5,970 nt of DNA from an uncultured Collinsella sp. (GCA_900556285.1 USOF01000090.1:1-5970), one strand, 5' to 3'; positions 1 through 5,853 are shown, counted from the stretch's first letter. The notes: generated by a model from the letters alone, not told the origin. Numbers and translations are program-made.

Positions 1-55
1 GAATTATTTTGAGGGAACATCCCGACCGTCCCGGACAGGTATATGAGGAGGATGT

Positions 56-937
56 CTACAGGTACTCGATTTGAGCGCCTTCCGTGTCGCACGTCAGAAT
101 ATGCGTGTCACACTTGGGGAACTGCTCACGCAGCTTGACCTGCAGGAACTTTGCCACGATGGTGTCGTCAGTCACGGCCATGAGGGTCGAGCCGGAGCCA
201 CTGATCCAGATGGTCTTGGCGCCTCCGTTAAGGCAGGTGTCGCGCACGGCGTTGTAGTCGGGGATGAGGCGGCGGCGATAGGGCTCCTGGATGCGGTCGT
301 CGTTGGCGGCGGCAATCAGGTCCAGATCGCCGGTCTCCAGGCCGCGCGTCATACCGGCGATGCGGCCCATTTGCCATACGGCGGTGGAGAGTGGAATCTC
401 CTGCGGCACAACCTTGCGCGCCTCGCTCGTATGTACCTCGTAGGGCGGAATCACGGTAATAAAACGCAAGCGATCGCTTACCTCGTAGCGCAGGCACTGG
501 GGAAGCGAATCGGTCGGCGTAAAGGAGCAGACGGCGCCGCCCAGGATAGCGGGGGCGACGTTATCGGGATGCCCTTCGACCTCGGTGGCAATGCGGACGA
601 GCTCGGCGCGGTCGACGGTGTGGCCTGTCAGTGCGGCGGCGGCCATAATGCCGGCGACGACGCAGGTGGAGCTGGAGCCCAGGCCGCGGGCGACGGGCAC
701 GTCGGTCTGGATGTCGATGGCAACGGGAAAAGCCGGCTCGTCCCATGCAGCCAGTGCATCGACAAAGCTCACGTAGACCAGGTTGTTCTCGTTTTGGAAT
801 TCCTCGGGGCAGCCCGTGATGGTGAGTTTGTCGGCGCGCTCGAAGGTGAAGTGCGAGTAGAGGCTGACGGCCATGCCGAGGGTATCGTAGCCGATGCCTA
901 GGTTGGCGCTGGTTGCTGGGACGGTGATTTTGATCAT
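56..937 (-). CDS. thrB: Homoserine kinase (GHMP kinase family)
   Basis: Homoserine kinase phosphorylates L-homoserine with ATP to O-phospho-L-homoserine, the substrate of threonine synthase; it is a cytosolic enzyme of threonine synthesis. The 293-residue product has the typical family length. Visible motifs are the N-terminal PATSANLG stretch (residues 7-14), the GHMP ATP-binding loop PVARGLGSSSTC (81-92), the EGHPDNVAPA segment (121-130) and the C-terminal glycine-rich SGSGSTLMA motif (246-254). The frame stays open upstream to an ATG at 1009, but that extension would be translated through a long palindrome and has only a poor ribosome site. The ATG at 937 starts the conserved MIKITVPATSANLG and has AGGAGGA at ideal spacing. 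It lies 201 bp downstream of thrC on the same strand, separated from it by a terminator-like hairpin and a giant inverted repeat, so it may be expressed partly independently of thrC. Identity is near certain. Confidence 0.97.
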   Translation of the reverse strand: MIKITVPATSANLGIGYDTLGMAVSLYSHFTFERADKLTITGCPEEFQNENNLVYVSFVDALAAWDEPAFPVAIDIQTDVPVARGLGSSSTCVVAGIMAAAALTGHTVDRAELVRIATEVEGHPDNVAPAILGGAVCSFTPTDSLPQCLRYEVSDRLRFITVIPPYEVHTSEARKVVPQEIPLSTAVWQMGRIAGMTRGLETGDLDLIAAANDDRIQEPYRRRLIPDYNAVRDTCLNGGAKTIWISGSGSTLMAVTDDTIVAKFLQVKLREQFPKCDTHILTCDTEGAQIEYL

Positions 938-942
938 GTGGG

Positions 943-949
943 TCCTCCT
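943..949 (-). promoter_or_regulatory. Ribosome binding site of thrB
   Basis: The minus strand reads AGGAGGA here, five bases before the ATG at 937. It fixes the thrB start and argues against the longer reading frame that begins at 1009. The giant inverted repeat at 952-1063 ends only two bases before this site on the transcript. Confidence 0.85.
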
Positions 950-951
950 GG

Positions 952-1063
952 GCGGGTCTGGCCGTTTAGTTCGCTGCTCGGGCAGTCCTGGCTCGCTCGG
1001 AAAGCACATTAAGTGCTTTCCGGCTCGTGCGGAACTCGCGACGAACTAAACGGCCAGACCCGC
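952..1063. repeat. Nested inverted repeat 1 (112 bp) in the thrB leader
   Basis: A perfect 22-bp inverted repeat is formed by 952-973 and 1042-1063. Nested inside it is a second perfect 10-bp inverted repeat, 998-1007 and 1013-1022, around the loop ATTAA. The two palindromes are almost concentric (centres about 1007.5 and 1010). The sequence between the outer and inner arms pairs only partly. On the thrB transcript this would be a long hairpin ending right before the Shine-Dalgarno. There is no T-tract after it and no T-box signature, so it is not an ordinary terminator or a recognised riboswitch. It may be a MITE- or REP-like palindromic element, a transcript-stabilising or processing hairpin, or a protein target; the sequence does not decide between these. 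Confidence 0.85.
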
Positions 1064-1106
1064 TCGCATGCTCGTCATCATTCCGAAAGCTAAATAAATA
1101 GAAGGT

Positions 1107-1126
1107 GCGCCGGCTTTCGCCGGCGC
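1107..1126 (-). terminator. Terminator-like hairpin after thrC
   Basis: Perfect 8-bp GC-rich arms at 1107-1114 and 1119-1126 enclose a four-base loop that reads GAAA on the minus strand, a stable tetraloop. It lies 12 bp beyond the thrC stop. The following transcript is U-rich but interrupted (ACCTTCTATTTATTT), so it is a plausible but imperfect intrinsic terminator between thrC and thrB. Confidence 0.65.
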
Positions 1127-1138
1127 TTAATAAGGGAT

Positions 1139-2656
1139 CTAGTTGGTGCTCATTCGTTTTGCTGCGGACTCGACGTAGCTTGCCATCTCATCGACGTCGC
1201 AGACGTCTTCGAAACGGACGGGCTTGGATTCGAGTTCGGCGAGCTGGGTCGGGGCGACCGTGTTGGTGGCCTGCTCGAGCACACGCATAGCCTCAAAATC
1301 ATCCTCGGGAACGTCGAGGCCCAGGGCGTCGCAGCAGGCACGCGGGAACTTGTAGGGGCTGGCGGTCGAAAGCAGCACGCGGGCCTTGGCGCCCTCGGCG
1401 GGGGCGACCTTTTCAAAGACGTGATAGCCGCAAGCGGTGTGCGGGTCGATCACGTAGCCGTTCGCATCCCAGCAACTCTTGATGGCAGCGCGGACCTCGT
1501 CCTCGCTGGCCCAACCGCAGCCAAAGACGCTCTGAATCTTTGCCAGCAGGTCGGCGGGAACCTCGTAGCGACCCGTCTGGGCAAGCTGCTCCATAAGGCC
1601 GGCAACGAGCTCGCAGTCGCCGTCGGACAGGAAGTACAGCATGCGCTCCAGGTTGGAGCTAATAAGGATGTCCATCGACGGCGAGATGGTCGTGAAGAAC
1701 GGGCGGTTACGGTCGTAAACGCCGGTGGTCAGGAAGTCGGCAAGCACGTTGTTCTTGTCGCTCGCCACGACGAGCTTGGCGACGGGCAGACCCATACGCT
1801 TGGCATAGTAGCCGGCCAGGATATCGCCAAAATTGCCGGTCGGTACGCAGAACTCCACGGCGTCGCCGGCCTCGATGGCGCCGGCGCGCAGCAGCTGCGC
1901 ATAGGCGGCAAAGTAGTAGACGACCTGCGGTACCAGGCGGCCGACGTTGATGGAGTTGGCGCTCGAAAGCACCGTGCCGGCGGCCTCCAGGCGCTCGGCA
2001 AGCTCCTTATCGGCAAAGATGCGCTTGACGGCGCTCTGGGCGTCGTCAAAGTTGCCGCGGATGCCGCAGACGGCGACGTTGTCGCCCTCCTGCGTGGACA
2101 TCTGCAGGTTCTGGACGCGGCTGACCTTGCCCTCGGGATAAAAGACGGTGATGCCCGTGCCCGGAGCGTCGGCAAAACCGGCGAGTGCGGCCTTGCCCGT
2201 GTCGCCCGACGTGGCGGTGACGATCATGATGCGCTCGGCGCCGCCGTCCTTGGCGGAAGTGCGGGCCATCAGACGGGGGAGCATCTGCAGGGCGACGTCC
2301 TTGAAGGCGCTTGTGGGGCCGCCAAAGAGCTCCATCACATAGGTCTGGGGGGCGTCAGCGCCCGGCGCAGCGTCGAGTTTGACGAGCGGCGTAACCTCTT
2401 CACTCGTGAACGTGCCGCGGTATGCCTCGTCGACACACGCCGAAATTTCTTCGGCCGTGTAATCATTCAGTAACATTCCCAACACATCTTGAGCGATTTC
2501 AAAGTACGATTTATCTGCAAGCGAGCTGATATCGACCTGCTGGGTGCCGAGCTCGTCCGAGACAAACAAACCCCCGTCGGGAGCGATGCCGGTGCGGATT
2601 GCCACCTTACTTGAGCACGATAAAGTGCGTCCTCGTGTACTATGATAAGTTCCCAT
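1139..2656 (-). CDS. thrC: Threonine synthase (PLP-dependent, fold type II)
   Basis: Threonine synthase converts O-phospho-L-homoserine and water to L-threonine and phosphate, the last step of threonine synthesis, using pyridoxal phosphate. The product is 505 residues, matching the long threonine synthase class. It opens with the family signature YHSTRG (4-9) and GIAPDGGLFV (23-32). The PLP-binding lysine is Lys119 in GGPTSAFKDVALQ (112-124). Further motifs are TATSGDTGKAAL (147-158), NSINVGRLVPQ (234-244) and the VPTGNFGD cofactor-phosphate loop (271-278). The frame is open 15 codons further upstream to 2701, but the Met at 2656 directly precedes the conserved N-terminus and has GAGGAG at good spacing. 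It is transcribed divergently from lysC, with thrB downstream. The C-terminus is complete and there is no sign of damage. Confidence 0.97.
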   Translation of the reverse strand: MGTYHSTRGRTLSCSSKVAIRTGIAPDGGLFVSDELGTQQVDISSLADKSYFEIAQDVLGMLLNDYTAEEISACVDEAYRGTFTSEEVTPLVKLDAAPGADAPQTYVMELFGGPTSAFKDVALQMLPRLMARTSAKDGGAERIMIVTATSGDTGKAALAGFADAPGTGITVFYPEGKVSRVQNLQMSTQEGDNVAVCGIRGNFDDAQSAVKRIFADKELAERLEAAGTVLSSANSINVGRLVPQVVYYFAAYAQLLRAGAIEAGDAVEFCVPTGNFGDILAGYYAKRMGLPVAKLVVASDKNNVLADFLTTGVYDRNRPFFTTISPSMDILISSNLERMLYFLSDGDCELVAGLMEQLAQTGRYEVPADLLAKIQSVFGCGWASEDEVRAAIKSCWDANGYVIDPHTACGYHVFEKVAPAEGAKARVLLSTASPYKFPRACCDALGLDVPEDDFEAMRVLEQATNTVAPTQLAELESKPVRFEDVCDVDEMASYVESAAKRMSTN

Positions 2657-2665
2657 ATAACACTG

Positions 2666-2671
2666 CTCCTC
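2666..2671 (-). promoter_or_regulatory. Ribosome binding site of thrC
   Basis: The minus strand reads GAGGAG, nine bases before the ATG at 2656. It supports that start over the in-frame ATG at 2701, which would lengthen the protein ahead of the conserved YHSTRG region. Confidence 0.75.
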
Positions 2672-2678
2672 GGATGCC

Positions 2679-2709
2679 TTGGACCCAATCGGTGAAACCA
2701 TGGTATCAG
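2679..2709 (+). promoter_or_regulatory. Possible lysC promoter in the thrC-lysC divergent spacer
   Basis: TTGGAC (2679-2684) lies 19 bp before TATCAG (2704-2709), which is preceded by TG one base upstream as in an extended -10 box. The matches are partial and the spacing is long, so this is only a candidate. I found no convincing minus-strand promoter for thrC in the same 103-bp spacer. The spacer also contains a short hairpin (2715-2719 with 2725-2729). Confidence 0.3.
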
Positions 2710-2759
2710 AGCGCGCAAAACAGGTTTGCAGAGGCTTTTAGAAAGGTAACCTCAAGCCC

Positions 2760-4148
2760 ATGATTAAGATTGCCAAGTTTGGCGGCTCGTCGGTCGCCGA
2801 CGCCGAACACTTCAAGAAGATCAAGGCCATCGTCGATGCCGACCCTGCCCGCCGTTTTGTGGTGGTTTCCGCCTGCGGCCGCCGCTTTAAGGGCGACACC
2901 AAGGTGACCGACCTGCTCTACCTGGTTAACGCGCACGTTAAGTATCACGTGTCGTGTGAGGAGCTGCTCGAGGACATTGGCCAGCGCTATTTTGATATCG
3001 CTGACGAGCTGGAGCTCACCTATCCCATCCGCGAGGAGTTCGCGGCCTTTGCCGAGCGCGCCCGCTCGGGCGGCTACTCTACCGAGGAGCTCGTGAGCCG
3101 TGGCGAGTACTTCACCGCTCGCCTGATGGCGGAGTACCTGGGCCTGCCGTTCCTGGACGCCGCGACGGTTGTGGCGTTCCATCATGACGGTACGCTCAGC
3201 ATGAATCGCACCTCCGAGCTGGTGCAGGAGTACGGTCAGCAGGGCGGCTTTGTTATGCCCGGTTTCTACGGCGCGACGCGTGAGGGCCAGATCAAGCTGC
3301 TCGACCGTGGTGGCGGCGATATTTCCGGCTCGATCCTGGCCAAGTGCCTGGGTGCCGACCTGTACGAGAACTGGACCGACGTCTCGGGCTTCTATTCTGC
3401 CGATCCTCGCATTGTGCCCGAGGCTCAGCCCATTGCGCGCGTTACCTACGAGGAGCTGCGCGAACTTTCGTACATGGGTGCAAGCGTCCTGCACGAGGAA
3501 GCCGTGTTCCCCGTGCGTGAGGCGGGTATTCCGCTGGTCATCAAGAACACCAATGCGCCGCAGGACCCCGGCACCATCATTAGCGAGACGGCTGACGAGG
3601 GCGAGGCAGAGCCCATCATTACCGGCGTGACCGGCAAGCGCGGCTTTGTCGCCATCAACGTCGCCCGCGACCGCACCAAGCCTCGCGTCGGCTTTATGCG
3701 CCGCGCACTTTCGGTCTTCGAGCGCTATGACGTTTCCGTCGAGCACATGCCCACCGGTGTCGACCGCTTTGGCGCCGTGGTGCAGGAGAAGGATGTGCAC
3801 GATTCGCTGTACTCGCTTGTGGGCGACATTCAACAGGAGGTAGAGCCGCTCGAGATCGAGGTTGTCGAGGGCCTGGCGCTCATCGCTACCGTCGGCCGTA
3901 ACCTGCGCGGCCGCGCAGGTATCTCGGGCCATCTGTTTGGTATGCTTGGCCAGGCCGGCGTGAGTGTGCGCATGATTTCACAGAGCTGTGACGAGATCAA
4001 CATCATCATTGGCGTGGAGGAGAAGGACTTCGATCTGGCGATTCGGACCATTTACCGTGCCTTCTCCGATGAGAACGGCATTGTGAAGGTCTCCGACCTG
4101 GAGGCTTCCGCGCCGGTCGATCCTGCTCTGGCTGCGCTCCACAAGTAG
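2760..4148 (+). CDS. lysC: Aspartokinase, monofunctional, with C-terminal ACT domains
   Basis: Aspartokinase phosphorylates L-aspartate to 4-phospho-L-aspartate, the entry step of the lysine, methionine and threonine pathways. The 462-residue protein starts with the kinase signature KFGGSSV (6-12), followed by VVSACGRRFKGDTKVTDLL (35-53), SRGEYFTARLMAEYLG (113-128), GFYGATREGQIKLLDRGGGDISGS (in 168-191) and ENWTDVSGFYSADPR (203-217). Two ACT-type regulatory units follow, at about 295-360 (with VSVEHMPTGVDRFGAVV) and 371-440 (with VRMISQSCDEINIIIGV). From memory the DPAR...DTKVTDLL region resembles Bacillus subtilis YclM (aspartokinase III), known to respond to lysine plus threonine; the same regulation here is an inference. 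There is no homoserine dehydrogenase domain. The start is the first ATG of the conserved N-terminus; its ribosome site (AGAAAGG, 2740-2746) is weak and rather distant. It is divergent from thrC and upstream of asd. The symbol is by function; thrD would also be defensible. Confidence 0.95.
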   Translation: MIKIAKFGGSSVADAEHFKKIKAIVDADPARRFVVVSACGRRFKGDTKVTDLLYLVNAHVKYHVSCEELLEDIGQRYFDIADELELTYPIREEFAAFAERARSGGYSTEELVSRGEYFTARLMAEYLGLPFLDAATVVAFHHDGTLSMNRTSELVQEYGQQGGFVMPGFYGATREGQIKLLDRGGGDISGSILAKCLGADLYENWTDVSGFYSADPRIVPEAQPIARVTYEELRELSYMGASVLHEEAVFPVREAGIPLVIKNTNAPQDPGTIISETADEGEAEPIITGVTGKRGFVAINVARDRTKPRVGFMRRALSVFERYDVSVEHMPTGVDRFGAVVQEKDVHDSLYSLVGDIQQEVEPLEIEVVEGLALIATVGRNLRGRAGISGHLFGMLGQAGVSVRMISQSCDEINIIIGVEEKDFDLAIRTIYRAFSDENGIVKVSDLEASAPVDPALAALHK

Positions 4149-4160
4149 CTGCTATCTCGC

Positions 4161-4190
4161 TAGATTTTTGGGACTCGCCTCAAAAATCTA
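4161..4190. repeat. AT-rich inverted repeat after lysC
   Basis: Perfect 10-bp arms at 4161-4170 and 4181-4190 (TAGATTTTTG and its complement) flank a 10-base GGACTCGCCT centre; a G-T and a G-C pair can extend the stem to 12 bp. It begins 12 bp after the lysC stop. No T-tract follows, so it is not a good terminator alone; it could protect the mRNA 3' end or bind a regulator. Confidence 0.65.
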
Positions 4191-4199
4191 CGGCGGGGC

Positions 4200-4221
4200 G
4201 TTTCGTTTCGGTTTCGTTTCG
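4200..4221 (+). repeat. Tandem duplication of GTTTCGTTTCG
   Basis: The 11-base unit GTTTCGTTTCG occurs twice head to tail (4200-4210 and 4211-4221), giving four TTTCG pentamers. A further GTTTCG lies in the loop of the next hairpin (4231-4236), and similar CGGGGCG segments precede both runs. It looks like local slippage or duplication in the lysC-asd spacer. Confidence 0.8.
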
Positions 4222-4254
4222 ACGGGGCGGGTTTCGTGCCCGCCCCGTTCTTGT
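4222..4254 (+). terminator. Likely intrinsic terminator of lysC
   Basis: Perfect 10-bp GC-rich arms at 4222-4231 and 4239-4248 (ACGGGGCGGG and its complement) close a seven-base loop TTTCGTG, followed by TTCTTGT. The stem is very stable and the T-tract is short. It sits between lysC and asd, suggesting that asd is at least partly transcribed separately. Confidence 0.65.
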
Positions 4255-4311
4255 ATACACTGGCAACAATAATCGGCCTGCTTGGCGTGCGGGCGATAGC
4301 CACAACCTTTA

Positions 4312-4320
4312 AAGGGGGAA
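4312..4320 (+). promoter_or_regulatory. Ribosome binding site of asd
   Basis: AGGGGGAA lies directly upstream of the ATG at 4323. It supports this start over an in-frame ATG at 4236, which is inside the terminator hairpin and would add 29 non-conserved residues. Confidence 0.75.
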
Positions 4321-4322
4321 GC

Positions 4323-5348
4323 ATGAAACAGTACACGGTTGCTATTTTGGGCGCGACGGGAGCCGTGGGCACCCAGATGCTCGAGTGCCTCAACGAGCAG
4401 GAGTTTCCGGTCGGTAAGCTCAAACTGCTGGCAAGTGCACGCTCCGCGGGCAAGACCGTTGAGTTCCGCGGCGAGCAGATTGTGATCGAAGAGGCTTGCC
4501 CCGAGGCCTTTGAGGGCTGCGATATTGTGCTTGGCGCCGCCGGCGACGACATCGCCAAGGAGCTGCTGCCCGAGGCCGTCAAGCGCGGTGCCGTCGTGGT
4601 CGATAACAGCCATGCCTTCCGCATGGACCCCGAGGTGCCGCTGGTCGTGCCCGAGATCAATGCCGACGATATCAAGTGGCATCACGGCCTTATCGCCAAC
4701 CCCAACTGCGCGACCATCATCGGCCTGGTTCCCACGTGGCCGCTGCATCAGCTCGCCGGTGTGAAGCGCATGATCGTCTCGACGTATCAGGCGGCTTCGG
4801 GTGCCGGCGCTCCCGGTATGGCCGAGCTCGAGGCTCAGCTGGCCGCCCTGGGCCGCGGCGAGGAGATTCCCGAGCCGCGCGCGTTTGCCGCCCAGCTGGC
4901 GAGCAACCTGATTCCGCAGATTGGCGGCGAAAAGTTCGAGGGCTTTACCTCTGAGGAGATGAAGCTGCAAAACGAGGGCCGCAAGATCATGCACCTGCCC
5001 GAGTTGCGCGTGAACTGCACCTGCGTGCGCGTGCCCGTGCTGCGTTCGCACTCCGAGAGCATTACGCTCGAGTTTGAGCGCGATATTACGGTCGAGGAGG
5101 CTCGTGCTGCGCTGGCTGCCGCTCCCGGCGTCAAGCTGGTTGACGATATGGCTGCCGAGGATGCACACGACCGTTTCCCCATGCCGATGGATACGTCCGA
5201 CCAGGACCTGATTTGGGTCGGTCGCGTGCGCCGCGACATCTCGAACCCCGAGGCCGCGCGCGGTATCACCTTCTGGTGCTGCGGCGACCAAATCCGTAAG
5301 GGCGCGGCAACCAACGCCGTCCAGATCGCTAAGCTGCTCTGCGAGTAG
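4323..5348 (+). CDS. asd: Aspartate-semialdehyde dehydrogenase
   Basis: Asd reduces 4-phospho-L-aspartate with NADPH to L-aspartate 4-semialdehyde, the branch point for lysine/diaminopimelate and homoserine. The 341-residue product has the usual length of the bacterial enzyme. The N-terminal nucleotide-binding motif is ILGATGAVG (8-16). The catalytic cysteine is Cys129 in NPNCATI, and the substrate-pocket motif STYQAASGAG (153-162) follows, with Gln156. The second catalytic residue is His243 in RSHSE. The C-terminal GDQIRKGAATNAVQIAKLL (321-339) is also typical. One detail differs from the common form: the DNSSAFRMD segment reads DNSHAFRMD (94-102). It follows lysC on the same strand after a 174-bp spacer with hairpins, so the pair forms the first two pathway steps. 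A hairpin-rich, gene-free region follows the stop. Identity is near certain. Confidence 0.97.
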   Translation: MKQYTVAILGATGAVGTQMLECLNEQEFPVGKLKLLASARSAGKTVEFRGEQIVIEEACPEAFEGCDIVLGAAGDDIAKELLPEAVKRGAVVVDNSHAFRMDPEVPLVVPEINADDIKWHHGLIANPNCATIIGLVPTWPLHQLAGVKRMIVSTYQAASGAGAPGMAELEAQLAALGRGEEIPEPRAFAAQLASNLIPQIGGEKFEGFTSEEMKLQNEGRKIMHLPELRVNCTCVRVPVLRSHSESITLEFERDITVEEARAALAAAPGVKLVDDMAAEDAHDRFPMPMDTSDQDLIWVGRVRRDISNPEAARGITFWCCGDQIRKGAATNAVQIAKLLCE

Positions 5349-5370
5349 TGTGACCTGTCCGGCGGTGGCC

Positions 5371-5480
5371 GGGCTTGGTTTTCAGAACGTCCTCGACCAT
5401 GTGTGGCGCCTTGTCCTGCTCCTTCGGAGCCGCGGATAAGGGGGTTTCCTGGTCTGCGGAATGTTCTGAAAACTAAGTCC
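5371..5480. repeat. Nested inverted repeat 2 (110 bp) downstream of asd
   Basis: Arms 5371-5388 and 5463-5480 pair over 18 positions, two of them G-T, with a perfect core of ten (TTTTCAGAAC and its complement). A central hairpin, GCTCC-TTC-GGAGC (5418-5430), is nearly concentric with the arms (centres 5424 and 5425.5). The element starts 22 bp after the asd stop. A small competing hairpin (5359-5363 with 5368-5372) overlaps its left edge. There is no clean T-tract and no coding potential. Its function is unknown; read-through RNA from asd could fold into a long stem. Confidence 0.75.
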
Positions 5481-5555
5481 AGCACGGGCCCTGTGTTACC
5501 ACTGCAGAGGGGTGCGATTCCTTGATCGCTCACTTAATCTAATGGGAAAGATAGC

Positions 5556-5581
5556 GAGGCCGGAGCTTTAGCTCCGGCCTC
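5556..5581 (+). terminator. Terminator-like hairpin downstream of asd
   Basis: Perfect 11-bp arms at 5556-5566 and 5571-5581 (GAGGCCGGAGC and its complement) enclose TTTA and are followed by CCTTATATAA. The stem is strong and the T-tract weak. It could end transcription from asd, about 210 bp after the stop. The interval 5481-5555 between it and the preceding palindrome shows nothing I can name. Confidence 0.5.
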
Positions 5582-5591
5582 CTTATATAAG

Positions 5592-5610
5592 GGCTAGGCA
5601 AAGCCGAGCC
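5592..5610. repeat. Small hairpin
   Basis: GGCTAGGC (5592-5599) and GCCGAGCC (5603-5610) pair at seven of eight positions around an AAA loop. It lies just after the larger terminator-like hairpin and may be part of the same end-of-transcript structure. Confidence 0.45.
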
Positions 5611-5671
5611 ACTAAATTTATATCAGCTCCCAGAACATGTTTGAGAACTGTGCCTGAAGTATGTATTTGCA

Positions 5672-5796
5672 GGCCCCGAATCGGTGTTGCCTCCCGGCGC
5701 ATTCCGCAGGGGGAGCGATATTTTGCAGCACGAAGTGCGAAGCAAAATATCGCTCATGCCCGAGGACGCGCCGGGAGGCAACACAGATTCGGGGCC
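5672..5796. repeat. Nested inverted repeat 3 (125 bp), fully concentric
   Basis: Outer arms 5672-5700 and 5768-5796 are 29 bp with a single mismatch (G5683 against A5785). Inside, a perfect 14-bp inverted repeat (5713-5726 and 5742-5755) has exactly the same centre, 5734, with 12 unpaired bases on each side between the two stems. The core contains a further small hairpin, GCAC-GAA-GTGC (5728-5738). A 67-codon reading frame crosses it but merely follows the palindrome. It lies 58 bp before the -35 box of the tRNA promoter. No T-tract follows directly. I do not recognise the family; the symmetry points to a structure kept for DNA cruciform or RNA folding, or to a non-autonomous palindromic mobile element. 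Confidence 0.88.
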
Positions 5797-5853
5797 GAAC
5801 ATATAGATCTACCAGCGCATTTACAAATTCGTAAACTTTTTTGAAAAAAGTGC

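Noticed and set aside
71..901. Long plus-strand reading frame opposite thrB
   Set aside because: It is the antisense shadow of a well-identified gene in high-GC DNA; the translation has low-complexity Gly/Ala/Val/Asp composition and no recognisable domain.
938..1009. N-terminal extension of thrB starting at 1009
   Set aside because: It would translate one half of the giant palindrome, is not conserved in type, and the AGGAGGA site clearly serves the ATG at 937.
938..1106. T-box riboswitch or threonine leader-peptide attenuator ahead of thrB
   Set aside because: No T-box specific sequence and no short Thr/Ile-rich leader reading frame with antiterminator/terminator pair could be found.
1421..2473. 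350-codon plus-strand reading frame opposite thrC
   Set aside because: Same pattern of GC-driven antisense openness; no motifs, and thrC is certain.
2706..3932. 408-codon minus-strand reading frame opposite lysC
   Set aside because: Antisense shadow of lysC with unusual composition and no family features.
4188..5291. 367-codon minus-strand reading frame opposite asd
   Set aside because: Antisense shadow of asd; it also runs through the lysC terminator hairpin.
5495..5530. Possible tRNA remnant (GGTGCGATTCC resembling a T-arm)
   Set aside because: The flanking bases do not form a T-stem and no other tRNA part is present.
5672..5796. CRISPR array or insertion sequence
   Set aside because: There are no repeated direct units with spacers and no transposase frame; the signal is a single nested palindrome.
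5641..5844. 67-codon plus-strand reading frame with TTG start
   Set aside because: It consists mostly of translated palindrome 3, has no ribosome site and no recognisable protein feature.
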